Assembly (NCBI GenBank): GCA_046349935.1
Contig: JAXMBK010000003.1
Span: forward strand, 62,001 to 126,000
Direction of reading: 5' to 3'
DNA length: 64,000 nucleotides
From: CAIXSC01 sp046349935
Lineage (GTDB): Bacteria; Planctomycetota; Planctomycetia; Pirellulales; Pirellulaceae
The notes under the pieces: model-generated
Told to the model about the DNA's origin: nothing
Databases searched by the model: none
Seen by the model: only the letters and a program-made list of their open reading frames with translations
Part shown: positions 47,739-57,507 of the stretch, piece by piece
Position numbering within the stretch: position 1 is the first letter of the stretch
Layout of the letters: every line of letters starts with the position of its first letter
Translations under genes and position numbers: made by a program

Positions 47739-50040
47739 ACAGACGCAGCAGCAGCGGCAACAACACCAGATTTCCCGCCAGCCCCCCGCACATCGCCAGG
47801 CTCACCAACATTCCAAAGTAGACCGTCGGCATGAACTCGCTGCCGCACAGCGCCGCGAAGCCGACGACCAGCGCCAACGTCGAGAACACCACCGGGCGGC
47901 CTACTTCCTGCTGCACCGCGTGCAACGCGTCTCCGTATGACAGCCCCTCGCGTCGGCGACGCTCAATCGCCATCAAGTAGTGGATCGAACTATCGACGCT
48001 CAGCCCCATCGAAACCGCCGCGATCATCGCGGCGCCCAGATTGAGCTTCAGGTCGAGCCACCCGAGCGTGCCGAGCACGACGACGATCGGCAACGCGTTG
48101 GGCGCGATCGCGATCAGTGCGGTGCGCCAATTGCGCAGCCCGACCAGCAACGTAATCAGCACGCCGATCGTGGCGGCGCCGAACGAAGTCCATTGGTCGC
48201 GCACCGTGCTCGAGATGAGGTTTGTCAGCAGTACAAAGTAGCCCGTCACATGCCCGCGGAGCGGTTCGTCGCCGCGCCGCCAACGACTCCATTCGGGCGA
48301 CGACAGCTCTTCGGCCACGATTCGCTCTACTTGCGAAATCACCTGCGTCTTCGCCGCCGCCGGCTGACGTTCGCGCGCCCGCAACATGATTCGGAACCAA
48401 TGTCGATCGTCGTCGCCTTCGGATTCCGGCGCGTACAACGTCGCCGCAAACGCCGGCATACGCGCCCGCATCGTCTCCCATCCGCCGCGAATCACCAGAT
48501 CCTTGGCGCCGGCGAAAGGGAGCGCATCGATGTCGGACGGCGTCGCCGCGCGCAGCGCATCCACTGCGCTGAGCACCTTCGTCAAGCCAGGACGTACGTC
48601 GCCGTCCTCCCCCGCCGCGCGCACCTCGTTGCGCAAACGCGACTCCAACGCCTCCACGCGCACAACGTAGTCCCAGCTCAACTGGGATGGGGCCGGGAGC
48701 AGTACATCGATCACTCCCGCGCCGCCGAACCGCGATTCGATCGTCTCATACGAACGTACCAGCGAACTGCGCGGCCGAAAGTTGCGAGTGAAATCGGTTT
48801 CGACTTGAGTCCTGCGCAGCCCAATCAACCCCGCGACCACGAGCGCTCCGATGACGACCGCCAACTTCCCCGCATGCCGCTCAACCAAGCGGCTCGACAA
48901 TCCCAACACGGCGCCCAGTCGATCCTCGCCCCAGGCGCGTCGGGGAGTGGAGTCCCACTGACCGGCCAAGGCGAGACCCGGCGTAAGCAGCAAGAGCGCC
49001 GGCAATACCAAGAGCGCACCGACCGTGGTCATCAATCCGAAGTCTCGCACCGGCCCGACTTGGCAGAGCATGAGCGACCCGAAACCAGCGGCGTCGGTCA
49101 CCAACGACCAAAGCACCGGCGCCGCCATTCGCTGCAAAGATGCCGCGAGCGCCGCGCGGGAGTCGAGTCCCGCAGCGCGGGCGTCGCGAAAGGCGACCAA
49201 CACGTGCACGGCGGTCGCAATCCCCACAACGGTCACAATCGCCGACAACATGCCGCTGACCAACGTTAAACGCACATCGCACGCCACCAACAGCCCGTAG
49301 GTCGACCACAACGTCCACTGCACGATGGCTAGCGGTATCAGCACCCAGCGGAGACTACGAAAGCACAAGAAAATCACCAGCGCCGCCAACGACGTGGACC
49401 AAGTCGCGAGCAAACGCCCATCCACCTCCAGCGATCGAAAGCCTTCGATCACCATCACTGGCTCGCCGGCGATCATGCCCGGCTTCAGCCCCTGCCCCGG
49501 CGACTCGGCGATCGCGCGCAACTGGGCGATCGTACGGACGCGATCATCGCCCGCCGCCGACGCCCCCAAAGCATCGGAGTCAAGCAGACAAACGGCCGCC
49601 GCCATCCGTCCATCTTGGCTGTGGGTGTACCCCTCGAAGACCTTCCGCAGCCGCTGGGCGACAAGATTGTCGGGATCGACGATGGTCGAACCTATGGGAC
49701 GGTCGAGACTCAAGACATCCCGCACTCCGGGGACCGCTCGCAAGCGTTCGGCGACCCCCGCGAGTCGCTCCAGGCCGCGGCCGTCGGGAGCGAGAAGTTC
49801 GGCGTCCTCGTACACGACCAGCACGATTTCGTTGCCGCCGAAGGTCTGTTTCAACAATTGATACGGTGGGACGATCGGATCGTCGACCGCGAACATGTTC
49901 TCGATCGACCGATTGAATTCCAGGCGCTGCGCCGGGAACCAAGCAATCGCGAAGGTCAAAATGCCGATCGCCAAGAGCAGCCAGCGAGCGTCGAGAAGTC
50001 GAGCGACGAATCGGCTGACGGTCGGAAGAGATGAAGTCAT
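47707..50040 (-). CDS. MMPL/RND-family transporter
   Basis: 777 residues with the two-half RND topology: one membrane helix near residue 20, a large periplasmic loop (FNRSIENMFAVDDPIVPPYQ), and a bundle of five helices around 210-370. A second helix follows at 400, then another loop and a last bundle (630-775). The motif GLSVDSSIHYLMAIERRRRE in the second half is typical of sterol-sensing/MMPL exporters. They export lipids or hopanoids using the proton gradient. No outer-membrane or adaptor gene is adjacent. The last 32 bases overlap the converging DUF4159 gene. Confidence 0.92.
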   Translation of the reverse strand: MTSSLPTVSRFVARLLDARWLLLAIGILTFAIAWFPAQRLEFNRSIENMFAVDDPIVPPYQLLKQTFGGNEIVLVVYEDAELLAPDGRGLERLAGVAERLRAVPGVRDVLSLDRPIGSTIVDPDNLVAQRLRKVFEGYTHSQDGRMAAAVCLLDSDALGASAAGDDRVRTIAQLRAIAESPGQGLKPGMIAGEPVMVIEGFRSLEVDGRLLATWSTSLAALVIFLCFRSLRWVLIPLAIVQWTLWSTYGLLVACDVRLTLVSGMLSAIVTVVGIATAVHVLVAFRDARAAGLDSRAALAASLQRMAAPVLWSLVTDAAGFGSLMLCQVGPVRDFGLMTTVGALLVLPALLLLTPGLALAGQWDSTPRRAWGEDRLGAVLGLSSRLVERHAGKLAVVIGALVVAGLIGLRRTQVETDFTRNFRPRSSLVRSYETIESRFGGAGVIDVLLPAPSQLSWDYVVRVEALESRLRNEVRAAGEDGDVRPGLTKVLSAVDALRAATPSDIDALPFAGAKDLVIRGGWETMRARMPAFAATLYAPESEGDDDRHWFRIMLRARERQPAAAKTQVISQVERIVAEELSSPEWSRWRRGDEPLRGHVTGYFVLLTNLISSTVRDQWTSFGAATIGVLITLLVGLRNWRTALIAIAPNALPIVVVLGTLGWLDLKLNLGAAMIAAVSMGLSVDSSIHYLMAIERRRREGLSYGDALHAVQQEVGRPVVFSTLALVVGFAALCGSEFMPTVYFGMLVSLAMCGGLAGNLVLLPLLLRLFIAEARTREH

Positions 50041-50106
50041 TACGCATCCACAGCGGTCTTAGGAAGAGTGTGCTAGAATCCCGCATCGCCGCGCGGGAGT
50101 CAAGCT

Positions 50107-51531
50107 GTGAAGCCTTCGGAGTATGCCGCTCACGACGCTCGTCGCGTCGCTCAAGCCGAGGACGACGACGTTGCGCTGTACGCACGTCGCCGTCGCGAAA
50201 CACGGACGCTCGTCGTCGTGTTGCTGGCGACGGTCGCCGTGCGCGTCGCCGTCATTTTGGCTCGTTGGGACCAATTTGCAGCCGACCCCGACGGCTACCG
50301 CCTGATCGCTGAATCGCTCTCCAATTCGGGCGTTTACGGGCGGCCGCTCGGCGGACTTGATCAGGGCGGGCCGCTGTTCGCGACAGCCTACCGACCGCCG
50401 CTCTACCCGCTGTTGCTCTCTGCGTTCGTGCGTCACGAACAGGTGCCGCCGGCCGCTGTGGCGACGCTGCATGTATTTCTCGCACTGGCCGCCGTCGCGT
50501 GCGTCTATCGTCTCGGATGCAACCTCGGGCTGCGCCGCGCTGCCGCATGCGCCGCACTCGGCGTCGCCGTCGATCCCATCTTGCTGCATCAGTCCACGCT
50601 GATCATGACCGAAACGGTGGCGGCGTTCTTCACGGCGTTCCTCTTGCTGCTCGCCGAACGACTCGCCCGACGCCGCACGGTTCGCTACGCGGCCGCCTTG
50701 GGACTTACGCTGGGCGCCGCCGCCCTGTGCCGACCTACCTTCCTGCCGCTCGTCCCCTGCTTCGCCGCCGCCTGCTTCGCGTTCCAGGCGTCGCGTTGGC
50801 GTCGTTTCGGACTTGCAGTCGTCGTCCTCAGCGCTGCGCTACTGGCCGTCAGCCCCTGGGCGCTGCGCAATCATCGCGTCTTTCATCGCTGGATCGTGAC
50901 GACGACGCACGGAGGCTATACGCTGCTGTTGGGCAACAACCCCGACTTTTACGCCCACCTTGTTTCCGCGCCGCGCGGCGAGCCATGGTTGCTTCCCTCC
51001 GACGATCACCTGATGCAGCAGTGTCGAGCGGCTCATCCTGAGCTGTCGGCGCGCCGCGCAGCCGCCACCGGCCCAGAACAAGAACTGCTCGATGATCAAT
51101 TGGCCTACGAGTGTGCTCGAGAGCATATTCGCGCTCGTCCTGATCTGTTTGCCCGCGCCTGTCTGTATCGAGCGGCGCAGTTTTGGAGCCCCCTGCCGCA
51201 TGCGACGTCGAAGGCTGAATCACGGGCCGGCCGCGCGGCGCGCTGGAGCATCGGCGCGTGGTACGTCGCGCTCTATGCGACGCTCACGATCGCGGCGGCC
51301 CGCCATCGGCTCGCGCTCGTGCGCTGGCCCTGGCTGAGCCTCGCGCTGGTGGCGCTGTGCTTTGCCGCAGCGCATGTGACCTATTGGAGCAACCTGCGGA
51401 TGCGCGGCCCTGTGATGCCCGCCTTGTATCTGCTGGCGTCGACCGCGCTCGCGCCGTCGCTGGCTTCGCTTCCCGCTGCGGTCGATCCGCCGCGCGGAAG
51501 TCGGGGTCGGCCGCGTCGTCGGAAGACTTGA
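50107..51531 (+). CDS. membrane glycosyltransferase (PMT/ArnT-like GT-C fold)
   Basis: 474 residues, GTG start. At least eight membrane helices are visible from residue 35 on (LVVVLLATVAVRVAVILARW, AAALGLTLGAAALCRP). The first periplasmic loop has the GT-C acidic motif in WDQFAADPDGYRLIAESL. Next come YRPPLYPLLLSAFVR and MTETVAAFFTAFLLLLAERL. The fold uses lipid-phosphate sugars to modify lipid A, glycans or proteins. The donor and acceptor are unknown. It precedes the LptD-like gene by 18 bases, which hints at an outer-membrane or LPS link. Confidence 0.87.
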   Translation: MKPSEYAAHDARRVAQAEDDDVALYARRRRETRTLVVVLLATVAVRVAVILARWDQFAADPDGYRLIAESLSNSGVYGRPLGGLDQGGPLFATAYRPPLYPLLLSAFVRHEQVPPAAVATLHVFLALAAVACVYRLGCNLGLRRAAACAALGVAVDPILLHQSTLIMTETVAAFFTAFLLLLAERLARRRTVRYAAALGLTLGAAALCRPTFLPLVPCFAAACFAFQASRWRRFGLAVVVLSAALLAVSPWALRNHRVFHRWIVTTTHGGYTLLLGNNPDFYAHLVSAPRGEPWLLPSDDHLMQQCRAAHPELSARRAAATGPEQELLDDQLAYECAREHIRARPDLFARACLYRAAQFWSPLPHATSKAESRAGRAARWSIGAWYVALYATLTIAAARHRLALVRWPWLSLALVALCFAAAHVTYWSNLRMRGPVMPALYLLASTALAPSLASLPAAVDPPRGSRGRPRRRKT

Positions 51532-51549
51532 GCCGAAGCGCAAAGAAAG

Positions 51550-54500
51550 GTGGAAAATCGGTCCGCTGCGACGGCGAACCGGCCCGACGAGCCGCGAACA
51601 GACACTCACAACCCCATACTGCAAAGCAACTTACAACACTTCACGCATTCGCAAATCTGCCTTGCGGCGGCTGGCGAGCCTGCCTATAATCGCCGCCCGT
51701 CAAGTCGCCCTAACCAGTTGGACGGCTTTGAGTTTCAGCGCGTTCGACAGGATGTTGAATCGTTCGTACTAGGCAAGGATGCCGCACTTCTGTTTCCGCT
51801 AACTCCGCCTCACTCACGCCGCTCGCCCTCGCTAGGCATCGCGCGCCGCGCTTCGTGCGCCCGCGGTCCTCTCGCTCGTGCTGCGCGCTGTCGAGAAGCG
51901 GCCGAACGAATCGTTCGCGGCGGAGCGACGGCGACCTTGCAAGCTGCGCTCGCTTTACTGCTGATGCTTTGCAGCAGCGTCGCAGCGAAAGCCGACATCG
52001 CCCTCCCTGTCGGCGACGCGCGCGACAGCGTCGTCATTCGCGCTTCCGAGGGTCAGCGGTGGCGGCAAGGCATCTACGAAGTGTGGCTACTGCCGCGCGG
52101 CGTCAACATTGAGCAAGGCGGAGTGGTTGCGCGTGCCGACCAAGGCGTGCTGTGGATCGACAAGCGTGCCGAGTCCACTGACGAACCGCATCGCGTTTTG
52201 GCGTATTTCGAAGGCGACGTGCGTCTCGATTACACGCATCGCGGCGGCAAGCACGCCGCCACGGGTCAAGCCGCTCAATCCGTTCGCGATCGCACTTGGT
52301 TCGGTCGTTTCAATACGCTGCAGGAAATCGACGTCAAAGTGACGTTGGTCGCCGACGAACCGGCCGCGAAGCCCGAACTTTGGCAGCGTGCGACGGCGTG
52401 CCTGCGAGACGGCGGCGAATGGCCAATTCAACCGGCCCAGTTCTCGATCCCGGATCGACCGCGCTCGCCCACGGCGTCTCCTCCCCCGGCCTTCGCGCCG
52501 TTTCCAATCCCCGGCGCCCCGCAGCCGGCGCCGCCGTTGCCCGGGTTGCCGCTCCCGCCGCCGCCCGTTGCGAGCGGCGCGCCCGCGGCGCAAGCCTCGA
52601 CGGCGCCCCCGCCTTCCGCTGGCATCGCCAAGATTGAGTCGCGGAATGGATCTCGATTCGACTTCCGCACCTTCCCCGGCCCCGATGGTCAGCCGGCCGG
52701 CATCATCTTCGACTCGGGCGTGCGCATCGTCTTCGACGCCATCAAGAATGTGCAACTGCAAGGCTACGCCGTCGAGCGGATCGACGTGGAAGCGGACCGC
52801 ATTGTGATCTGGGGCGATCTGCCGTCGAACCTTTCGGGACGCCCCGCCCCGCCCGCGAACGAGCCGCGGAAGCCGATTGAGATCTACATGGAAGGCAACA
52901 TCGTCTTCCGTGAAGGCGACCGCGTCATTTATGCCGAACGGATGTACTACAACATCACGCAGCGTTACGGCGTCGTGTTGGCCGCTGAAATGCTGACCTC
53001 GGTGCCTGAGTACGAGGGGATGATGCGGCTGAAGGCCGATGCGATCCAGATGTACAACGAACAGCAGATTCAGGCGTTTGGCGCCGCCATCACTTCCAGC
53101 CGATTGGGCGTGCCTCGGTATTGGTTCCAAGCCGAAACGGTGCAGTTCCAAGACGAACAACGTCCGCGCACCAACCCCTATACGAATCAACCCGAACTGA
53201 ATCCGGCGACAGGCCAACCGTCGCTGATGCACGACTACCTCGCCACCTCGAATAACAACTGGGTCTACCTGGGCGGCATTCCCGTTTTCTATTGGCCCAC
53301 CATCGCGACCGACTTGAAGGAGCCGAGCTACTACTTGCAGCGCGCTCAGATCAAGAATGACAGCGTGTTCGGCACTCAAGTGCTGCTCGACTGGGACGCC
53401 TACCAAGTCCTCGGCATTCGCAATCGGCCCGCCAACAGCAAATGGCAGCTTTCAACCGACGTCCTCTCGGAACGCGGCTTCGGCGCCGGCACCAACTTTC
53501 GCTACAACGGCGATGGGTTGTGGGCCTTCCCCGGCCCTTACTCGGGGACGCTCGATGCCTGGGGCATCCAAGACTCGGGACTCGACAACCTGGGCATCGA
53601 CCGCCGAGCGCTCGTGCCAGAACAGAACTTCCGCGGCCGACTTCTCTGGCAACATCGACAGTACTTTACGCCCGAACTGCGGCTCACCCTCGAATTGGGT
53701 TTGGTGAGCGATGTGAATTTCTTGGAAGAGTACTACGAGCGGGAATGGGATCAGAACAAGGATGCGACCACCGGCTTTGAACTCAAGAAGCTCGAAGACA
53801 ACGCGGCTTGGTCTCTTACGGCCGACGCACGCATCAATCCCTTCTTCACGCAGACGCAGTGGCTGCCGCGCTTGGATCACTTTTGGCTCGGCGAGTCGCT
53901 CGTGAGCGACGTCTTTACTTGGTATGAGCATTCCCATGTCAGCTACGCCAGCATGCTCGTCACCAACCCGCCGACCGACCCGACCGACTTGGCAAAGTTC
54001 AGTTTGTTGCAGTGGGAGTACCAGCGCAAGGGCATCCATACGGCGACTCGACAGGAACTCGACCTGCCCGTCGAAGTGGGCGCCGTCAAGTTCGTGCCGT
54101 ACGTCCTCGGCGAAGCCGCTTACTTTGGCGAAGCCGTCGACGAAGAACCGCTGGCTCGCTTCTACGGTCAAGCAGGCCTGCGCGCCAGCGTGCCGTTCTG
54201 GCGCGCCGACCCCAGCATCCAAAGCCAATTGTTCAATCTCAACGGACTCGCACACAAAGTCACGCTTGAAGCCGACCTGTTCTACGCCGACGCCAGCCAG
54301 GACCTCAACGAACTGCCGCTCTACGAACAACTCGACGACGATTCGACCGAACACTTTCGTCGCCGCTTGCTTTTCAATACGTTCAATCAAACGGCCGGTA
54401 CATTCGTCCCCGAGCAGTTCGAGGATCGCAACTATGCGTTCCGCTCGGGGTTGCAAAGCAACGTCACGTCGCCGAGCACCGAAATCGTCGACGACCTGAT

Positions 54501-55125
54501 GATGGCCAAGCTCGGCCTGTATCAGCGTTGGCAGACTAAACGCGGCCTCCCCGGACAGCAGCGCATCATCGATTGGATCGTCTTCGATTTGCAGGCCGCC
54601 GTCTTTCCAGATCCCGACCGCGATAACTTCGGCGAGGCGGTCGGTCTGATCGACTACAATTTCCGTTGGCACATCGGCGACCGCCTTACCTTGCTTTCCG
54701 ACGGTTACGCCGACGTATTCGCCGACGGCTTGAAGACCGCCTCGATCGGCGGCCTGATCGGGCGCCCCGAGCAAGGCAGCCTCTACGTCGGGTTTCGCAC
54801 GATCGACGGCCCCGCGCCGGCCGGCGCCCTCACGCCGCTCCAAAGCGACGTGCTCTCCGGCAACCTCACCTATCGCATGAGCGAAAAGTGGGTGGCATCG
54901 ATCGGCGCGTCCTACGACTTCGGCCCCGCCGGCAACATCGGCCAAACCGTCCGCATGACGCGCGTCGGCGAATCGTTCCTCGTCCAACTCGGCGCTAATT
55001 ACGACTTCAGCCGCGACAACTTCGGCGTCATGGTGACGATCGAGCCGCGGTTCATGCCCGGCAATCGGCTCGGTCGAGTCGGCGGCGTCGCGATTCCGCC
55101 CGCCGGCGCCTACGGACTTGAATGA
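51550..55125 (+). CDS. LptD/OstA-like outer-membrane protein
   Basis: The frame allows 1191 residues, but the first 120 look non-coding. A signal-like segment (LQAALALLLMLCSSVAAKA) lies at 130-148, so the true start is probably near 51900-51940, with a TTG at 51937 as one option. After it come an OstA-type beta-jellyroll (EGDVRLDYTHRGGKHAATGQ, RADQGVLWIDK) and a Pro/Ala linker (PQPAPPLPGLPLPPPPVASG). A second OstA unit follows (YMEGNIVFREGDRVIYAERM), then a large beta-barrel ending in NFGVMVTIEPRF. LptD inserts LPS in the outer leaflet. The usual lptA/B/C genes are not nearby. Confidence 0.85.
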   Translation: MENRSAATANRPDEPRTDTHNPILQSNLQHFTHSQICLAAAGEPAYNRRPSSRPNQLDGFEFQRVRQDVESFVLGKDAALLFPLTPPHSRRSPSLGIARRASCARGPLARAARCREAAERIVRGGATATLQAALALLLMLCSSVAAKADIALPVGDARDSVVIRASEGQRWRQGIYEVWLLPRGVNIEQGGVVARADQGVLWIDKRAESTDEPHRVLAYFEGDVRLDYTHRGGKHAATGQAAQSVRDRTWFGRFNTLQEIDVKVTLVADEPAAKPELWQRATACLRDGGEWPIQPAQFSIPDRPRSPTASPPPAFAPFPIPGAPQPAPPLPGLPLPPPPVASGAPAAQASTAPPPSAGIAKIESRNGSRFDFRTFPGPDGQPAGIIFDSGVRIVFDAIKNVQLQGYAVERIDVEADRIVIWGDLPSNLSGRPAPPANEPRKPIEIYMEGNIVFREGDRVIYAERMYYNITQRYGVVLAAEMLTSVPEYEGMMRLKADAIQMYNEQQIQAFGAAITSSRLGVPRYWFQAETVQFQDEQRPRTNPYTNQPELNPATGQPSLMHDYLATSNNNWVYLGGIPVFYWPTIATDLKEPSYYLQRAQIKNDSVFGTQVLLDWDAYQVLGIRNRPANSKWQLSTDVLSERGFGAGTNFRYNGDGLWAFPGPYSGTLDAWGIQDSGLDNLGIDRRALVPEQNFRGRLLWQHRQYFTPELRLTLELGLVSDVNFLEEYYEREWDQNKDATTGFELKKLEDNAAWSLTADARINPFFTQTQWLPRLDHFWLGESLVSDVFTWYEHSHVSYASMLVTNPPTDPTDLAKFSLLQWEYQRKGIHTATRQELDLPVEVGAVKFVPYVLGEAAYFGEAVDEEPLARFYGQAGLRASVPFWRADPSIQSQLFNLNGLAHKVTLEADLFYADASQDLNELPLYEQLDDDSTEHFRRRLLFNTFNQTAGTFVPEQFEDRNYAFRSGLQSNVTSPSTEIVDDLMMAKLGLYQRWQTKRGLPGQQRIIDWIVFDLQAAVFPDPDRDNFGEAVGLIDYNFRWHIGDRLTLLSDGYADVFADGLKTASIGGLIGRPEQGSLYVGFRTIDGPAPAGALTPLQSDVLSGNLTYRMSEKWVASIGASYDFGPAGNIGQTVRMTRVGESFLVQLGANYDFSRDNFGVMVTIEPRFMPGNRLGRVGGVAIPPAGAYGLE

Positions 55126-55143
55126 CGTCGCTCAGGGCGTCGA

Positions 55144-55635
55144 CTATGCGTGGTGTTCCTTGGCATGCAGCGCCTGATGTTCGGCCTCGTCATGCGGTCG
55201 ATTGTCCACTCCGCGCTCCACTGTAAACTCGATGTGATCCACGAACTTCACATTCGCACACTCGTCGATCTCGTCGGTCTTGCACGCCGCATGATCGGGA
55301 ATGAAGAACCGAAACGGACCGCCTGACTTCGTCGGCAACGAACGGCCGTCCAGGCGATAGACCAGCAGTCCGCGGTCGCGAACAGCGTCGAGCGGGATGC
55401 TGGCATGGAAGTCGTCGGCGGCGGCATGCAGCCCCACATACTTCGCCTCAGGTCTCACGCGCACCAGTTCCAGCAATCCCGCCAGCGTGATTGCGTCCCC
55501 CTTCCGCTTCGGATCGATCCGGCTCAAGTCAATTACTTGATGTCGCACATCGACGGCCGCCAGGATTGCCAAGGACAACTGTTGCGGCGCGTCCACGGCG
55601 CCGTCGACGCGTAAGGTGTTCAGTGCTTCCGACAT
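55144..55635 (-). CDS. small molybdopterin-binding-fold protein
   Basis: 163 residues from MSEALNTLRV; an alternative ATG lies nine codons upstream at 55662. The sequence resembles the Mo-cofactor domain of sulfite oxidase-type enzymes: YVGLHAAADDFHASIPLDAV, LLVYRLDGRSLPTKSGGPFR, FFIPDHAACKTDEIDECANV and KFVDHIEFT. It has the catalytic-domain core strands but only about half the usual length. There is no heme or dimerisation domain and no Tat signal. The cysteine in AACKTDE is not at the usual Mo-ligand place. It may be a non-catalytic relative or a subunit. Confidence 0.78.
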   Translation of the reverse strand: MSEALNTLRVDGAVDAPQQLSLAILAAVDVRHQVIDLSRIDPKRKGDAITLAGLLELVRVRPEAKYVGLHAAADDFHASIPLDAVRDRGLLVYRLDGRSLPTKSGGPFRFFIPDHAACKTDEIDECANVKFVDHIEFTVERGVDNRPHDEAEHQALHAKEHHA

Positions 55636-56130
55636 GCTCCAACCACTCTTCTTGAAATACATTCCGTCATCTATCGGCGTGTCGCAGGCCAGGTCTGCGT
55701 TGCTGACGCATCGTAACATGCCGCCAAGTCGATCGGGATGCCGCGCCGCTACGCACTCGCTGCGCACTCCTCGGCGCTCCGCGTCGCCATTTTCATTCGG
55801 CGGCCGCGTCTCACCAATTTTTTTCGGCGTTTTCCCCCGCCTTTCCTGAGACCGCAACGGCGGCGCCGTCGACTCCGTCGACGATGCGTGCGATGTCCGC
55901 CCAACTTGAATGCGTCGCAAGACTTTGGCGCGCGAGCCCAAGGACGTTCGACCACTCCTTTACACGCCTCGCGCCGGCCTGTCGCACCACACGTTCGCGG
56001 GGACATCGGGCATGTATCGGGCGGCCTTCCTCGGGACTCTCAATGCGATTCGGCGCGCTAGTTGCAACGCGAGGATCGTCCTATTCCCTCAGGCGGGATA
56101 CTCACACAGGTTTCGCATTTGGAGTTTCCC
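55636..56130. other. intergenic region, nothing recognised
   Basis: 495 bases between the divergent Mo-fold protein gene and the DUF1559 gene. Several short open frames occur but none has a ribosome-binding site or protein-like composition. GGAG (56121-56124) before the DUF1559 ATG is the only clear signal. I could not assign a promoter or structured RNA. Confidence 0.5.
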
Positions 56131-57078
56131 ATGCGGCGCAGATCGGCATTCACGCTCGTTGAACTATTGGTGGTCATCGCGATCATCGGCATCTTGGTCG
56201 CTCTTCTCCTCCCCGCCGTGCAAGCAGCGCGCGAAGCGGGTCGTCGAGCGCAGTGCTTGAACAACCTCAAGCAACTGGGGCTCGCTTTGCACAACTACCA
56301 CGACACCATGCAGGCGCTTCCCATCGGCGGCCAGTACACCGTCAACAACAAGAACTGGCGCGCCGCGTTGTGGCCGTTCATGGAACAACAAGCGCTCGCC
56401 GACCAAACCTTCGTCGTGTCTTCGTTTCTGGCTCCATTCAGCGGCCAACAAACGATTCTGCAGGGTCTGAAAGTGCCGGGTTGGAATTGCCCCTCGAGCC
56501 CCTGCGATGTCTTTGGCCGAACGGGCACCGAACAGACATGGAGCGGCGGTACGCCCCAACTGGCCGACTACGTCGGCATCGCCGGCGCCTATCCCGACCC
56601 GGCGGGACGCAGCAGCACCAGCAACTACGACGGCGGCGTGTATAGCGCGAGCGGCGTATTGCCGCCCGCCGTTTCGGTCCGCTTGGCGGATATCCTCGAC
56701 GGCACCTCCAACACGATCATGGTCGGCGAAAACTCGAACTTCACCCGCATGTCGAGCGGCGGTAATCGCCTCGACTTGCGATCGAACTACTACGGCGCTT
56801 GGGGCGGCTTCACTTATCCCACCAACCCGTGGACCGGCTCGCCCGACACCTGGGGCACCGGCACCATCACCATCCGCTACGCCCCGAACATCATGGGCAC
56901 GCCGGCCGGCGCCGTGCACACGTGGGAAGCCAACCTCCCGCTTCGTTCGGCTCACCCCGGCACCGTCAACGTGCTGTTGGCTGACGCCAGCGCTCGTTCG
57001 CTCCCCAACACCATCGACTTCACTGTGTTGAGCTACCTCGCGACGCGCGACGATGGCCGCCCCGTCTCCAATTACTAA
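56131..57078 (+). CDS. DUF1559 pilin-like protein
   Basis: 315 residues from MRRRSAFTLVELL, with GGAG seven bases upstream; the frame is open 23 codons further but those look non-coding. The type IV prepilin motif AFTLVELLVVIAIIGIL is at 6-22, the family block CLNNLKQLGLALHNYHD follows, and ADILDGTSNTIMVGENS is the second family signature. The C-terminal H-X9-DG motif reads HPGTVNVLLADAS, so the terminal DG has become DA. The protein is probably processed by prepilin peptidase and anchored or assembled at the cell surface. It opens a three-gene run with the lipoprotein and UnbV genes. Confidence 0.95.
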   Translation: MRRRSAFTLVELLVVIAIIGILVALLLPAVQAAREAGRRAQCLNNLKQLGLALHNYHDTMQALPIGGQYTVNNKNWRAALWPFMEQQALADQTFVVSSFLAPFSGQQTILQGLKVPGWNCPSSPCDVFGRTGTEQTWSGGTPQLADYVGIAGAYPDPAGRSSTSNYDGGVYSASGVLPPAVSVRLADILDGTSNTIMVGENSNFTRMSSGGNRLDLRSNYYGAWGGFTYPTNPWTGSPDTWGTGTITIRYAPNIMGTPAGAVHTWEANLPLRSAHPGTVNVLLADASARSLPNTIDFTVLSYLATRDDGRPVSNY

Positions 57079-57107
57079 GCTTCCAATCTGCGAGACTCCT
57101 AACAACC

Positions 57108-57506
57108 ATGAATCGCTTTGCATTTCCGGCGGCGGCCCTGATGCTCGCCGCCGCCCTCGGTTGCGGCAGTTCGAATCGTTCGACGGCCGCAGGAAAAGTC
57201 ACCGTCGCAGGACAACCTGTGTCCACGGCGATGATCAACTTCATCAATCCCACCAGCGGCGTTGCAGCCAGCAGCGACCTGGGCCCCGACGGCAGCTACA
57301 AGATTGAAGAAGGTCTGCCGCCCGGTTCCTACAAAGTGTTCGTAATTCCGAAGACGTCGGACGCCGACGCGCCCAAGCCGGGGCAAGTCGCGTCGACGCC
57401 CGCGAAATCGTCGATTCCGCCCAAGTATCGCAGCGATGCGACGAGCGGCCTAACCGCCGAGATCAAGCCGGGCAGCAACTCCGACCTCAACTTTGCGTTG
57501 GACTAA
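57108..57506 (+). CDS. small lipoprotein, transthyretin-like beta-sandwich
   Basis: 132 residues. A signal peptide ends in a lipobox-like ALGC (Cys19). The mature part has the planctomycete pattern GKVTVAGQPVSTAMINFINP, then SYKIEEGLPPGSYKVFVIP, similar to carboxypeptidase regulatory (transthyretin-like) domains. Such lipoproteins commonly follow DUF1559 genes. It lies 29 bases after the DUF1559 gene and one base before the next start, so the three genes are likely co-transcribed. The role is unknown, perhaps as a partner of the pilin-like protein. Confidence 0.88.
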   Translation: MNRFAFPAAALMLAAALGCGSSNRSTAAGKVTVAGQPVSTAMINFINPTSGVAASSDLGPDGSYKIEEGLPPGSYKVFVIPKTSDADAPKPGQVASTPAKSSIPPKYRSDATSGLTAEIKPGSNSDLNFALD

Positions 57507-57507
57507 C

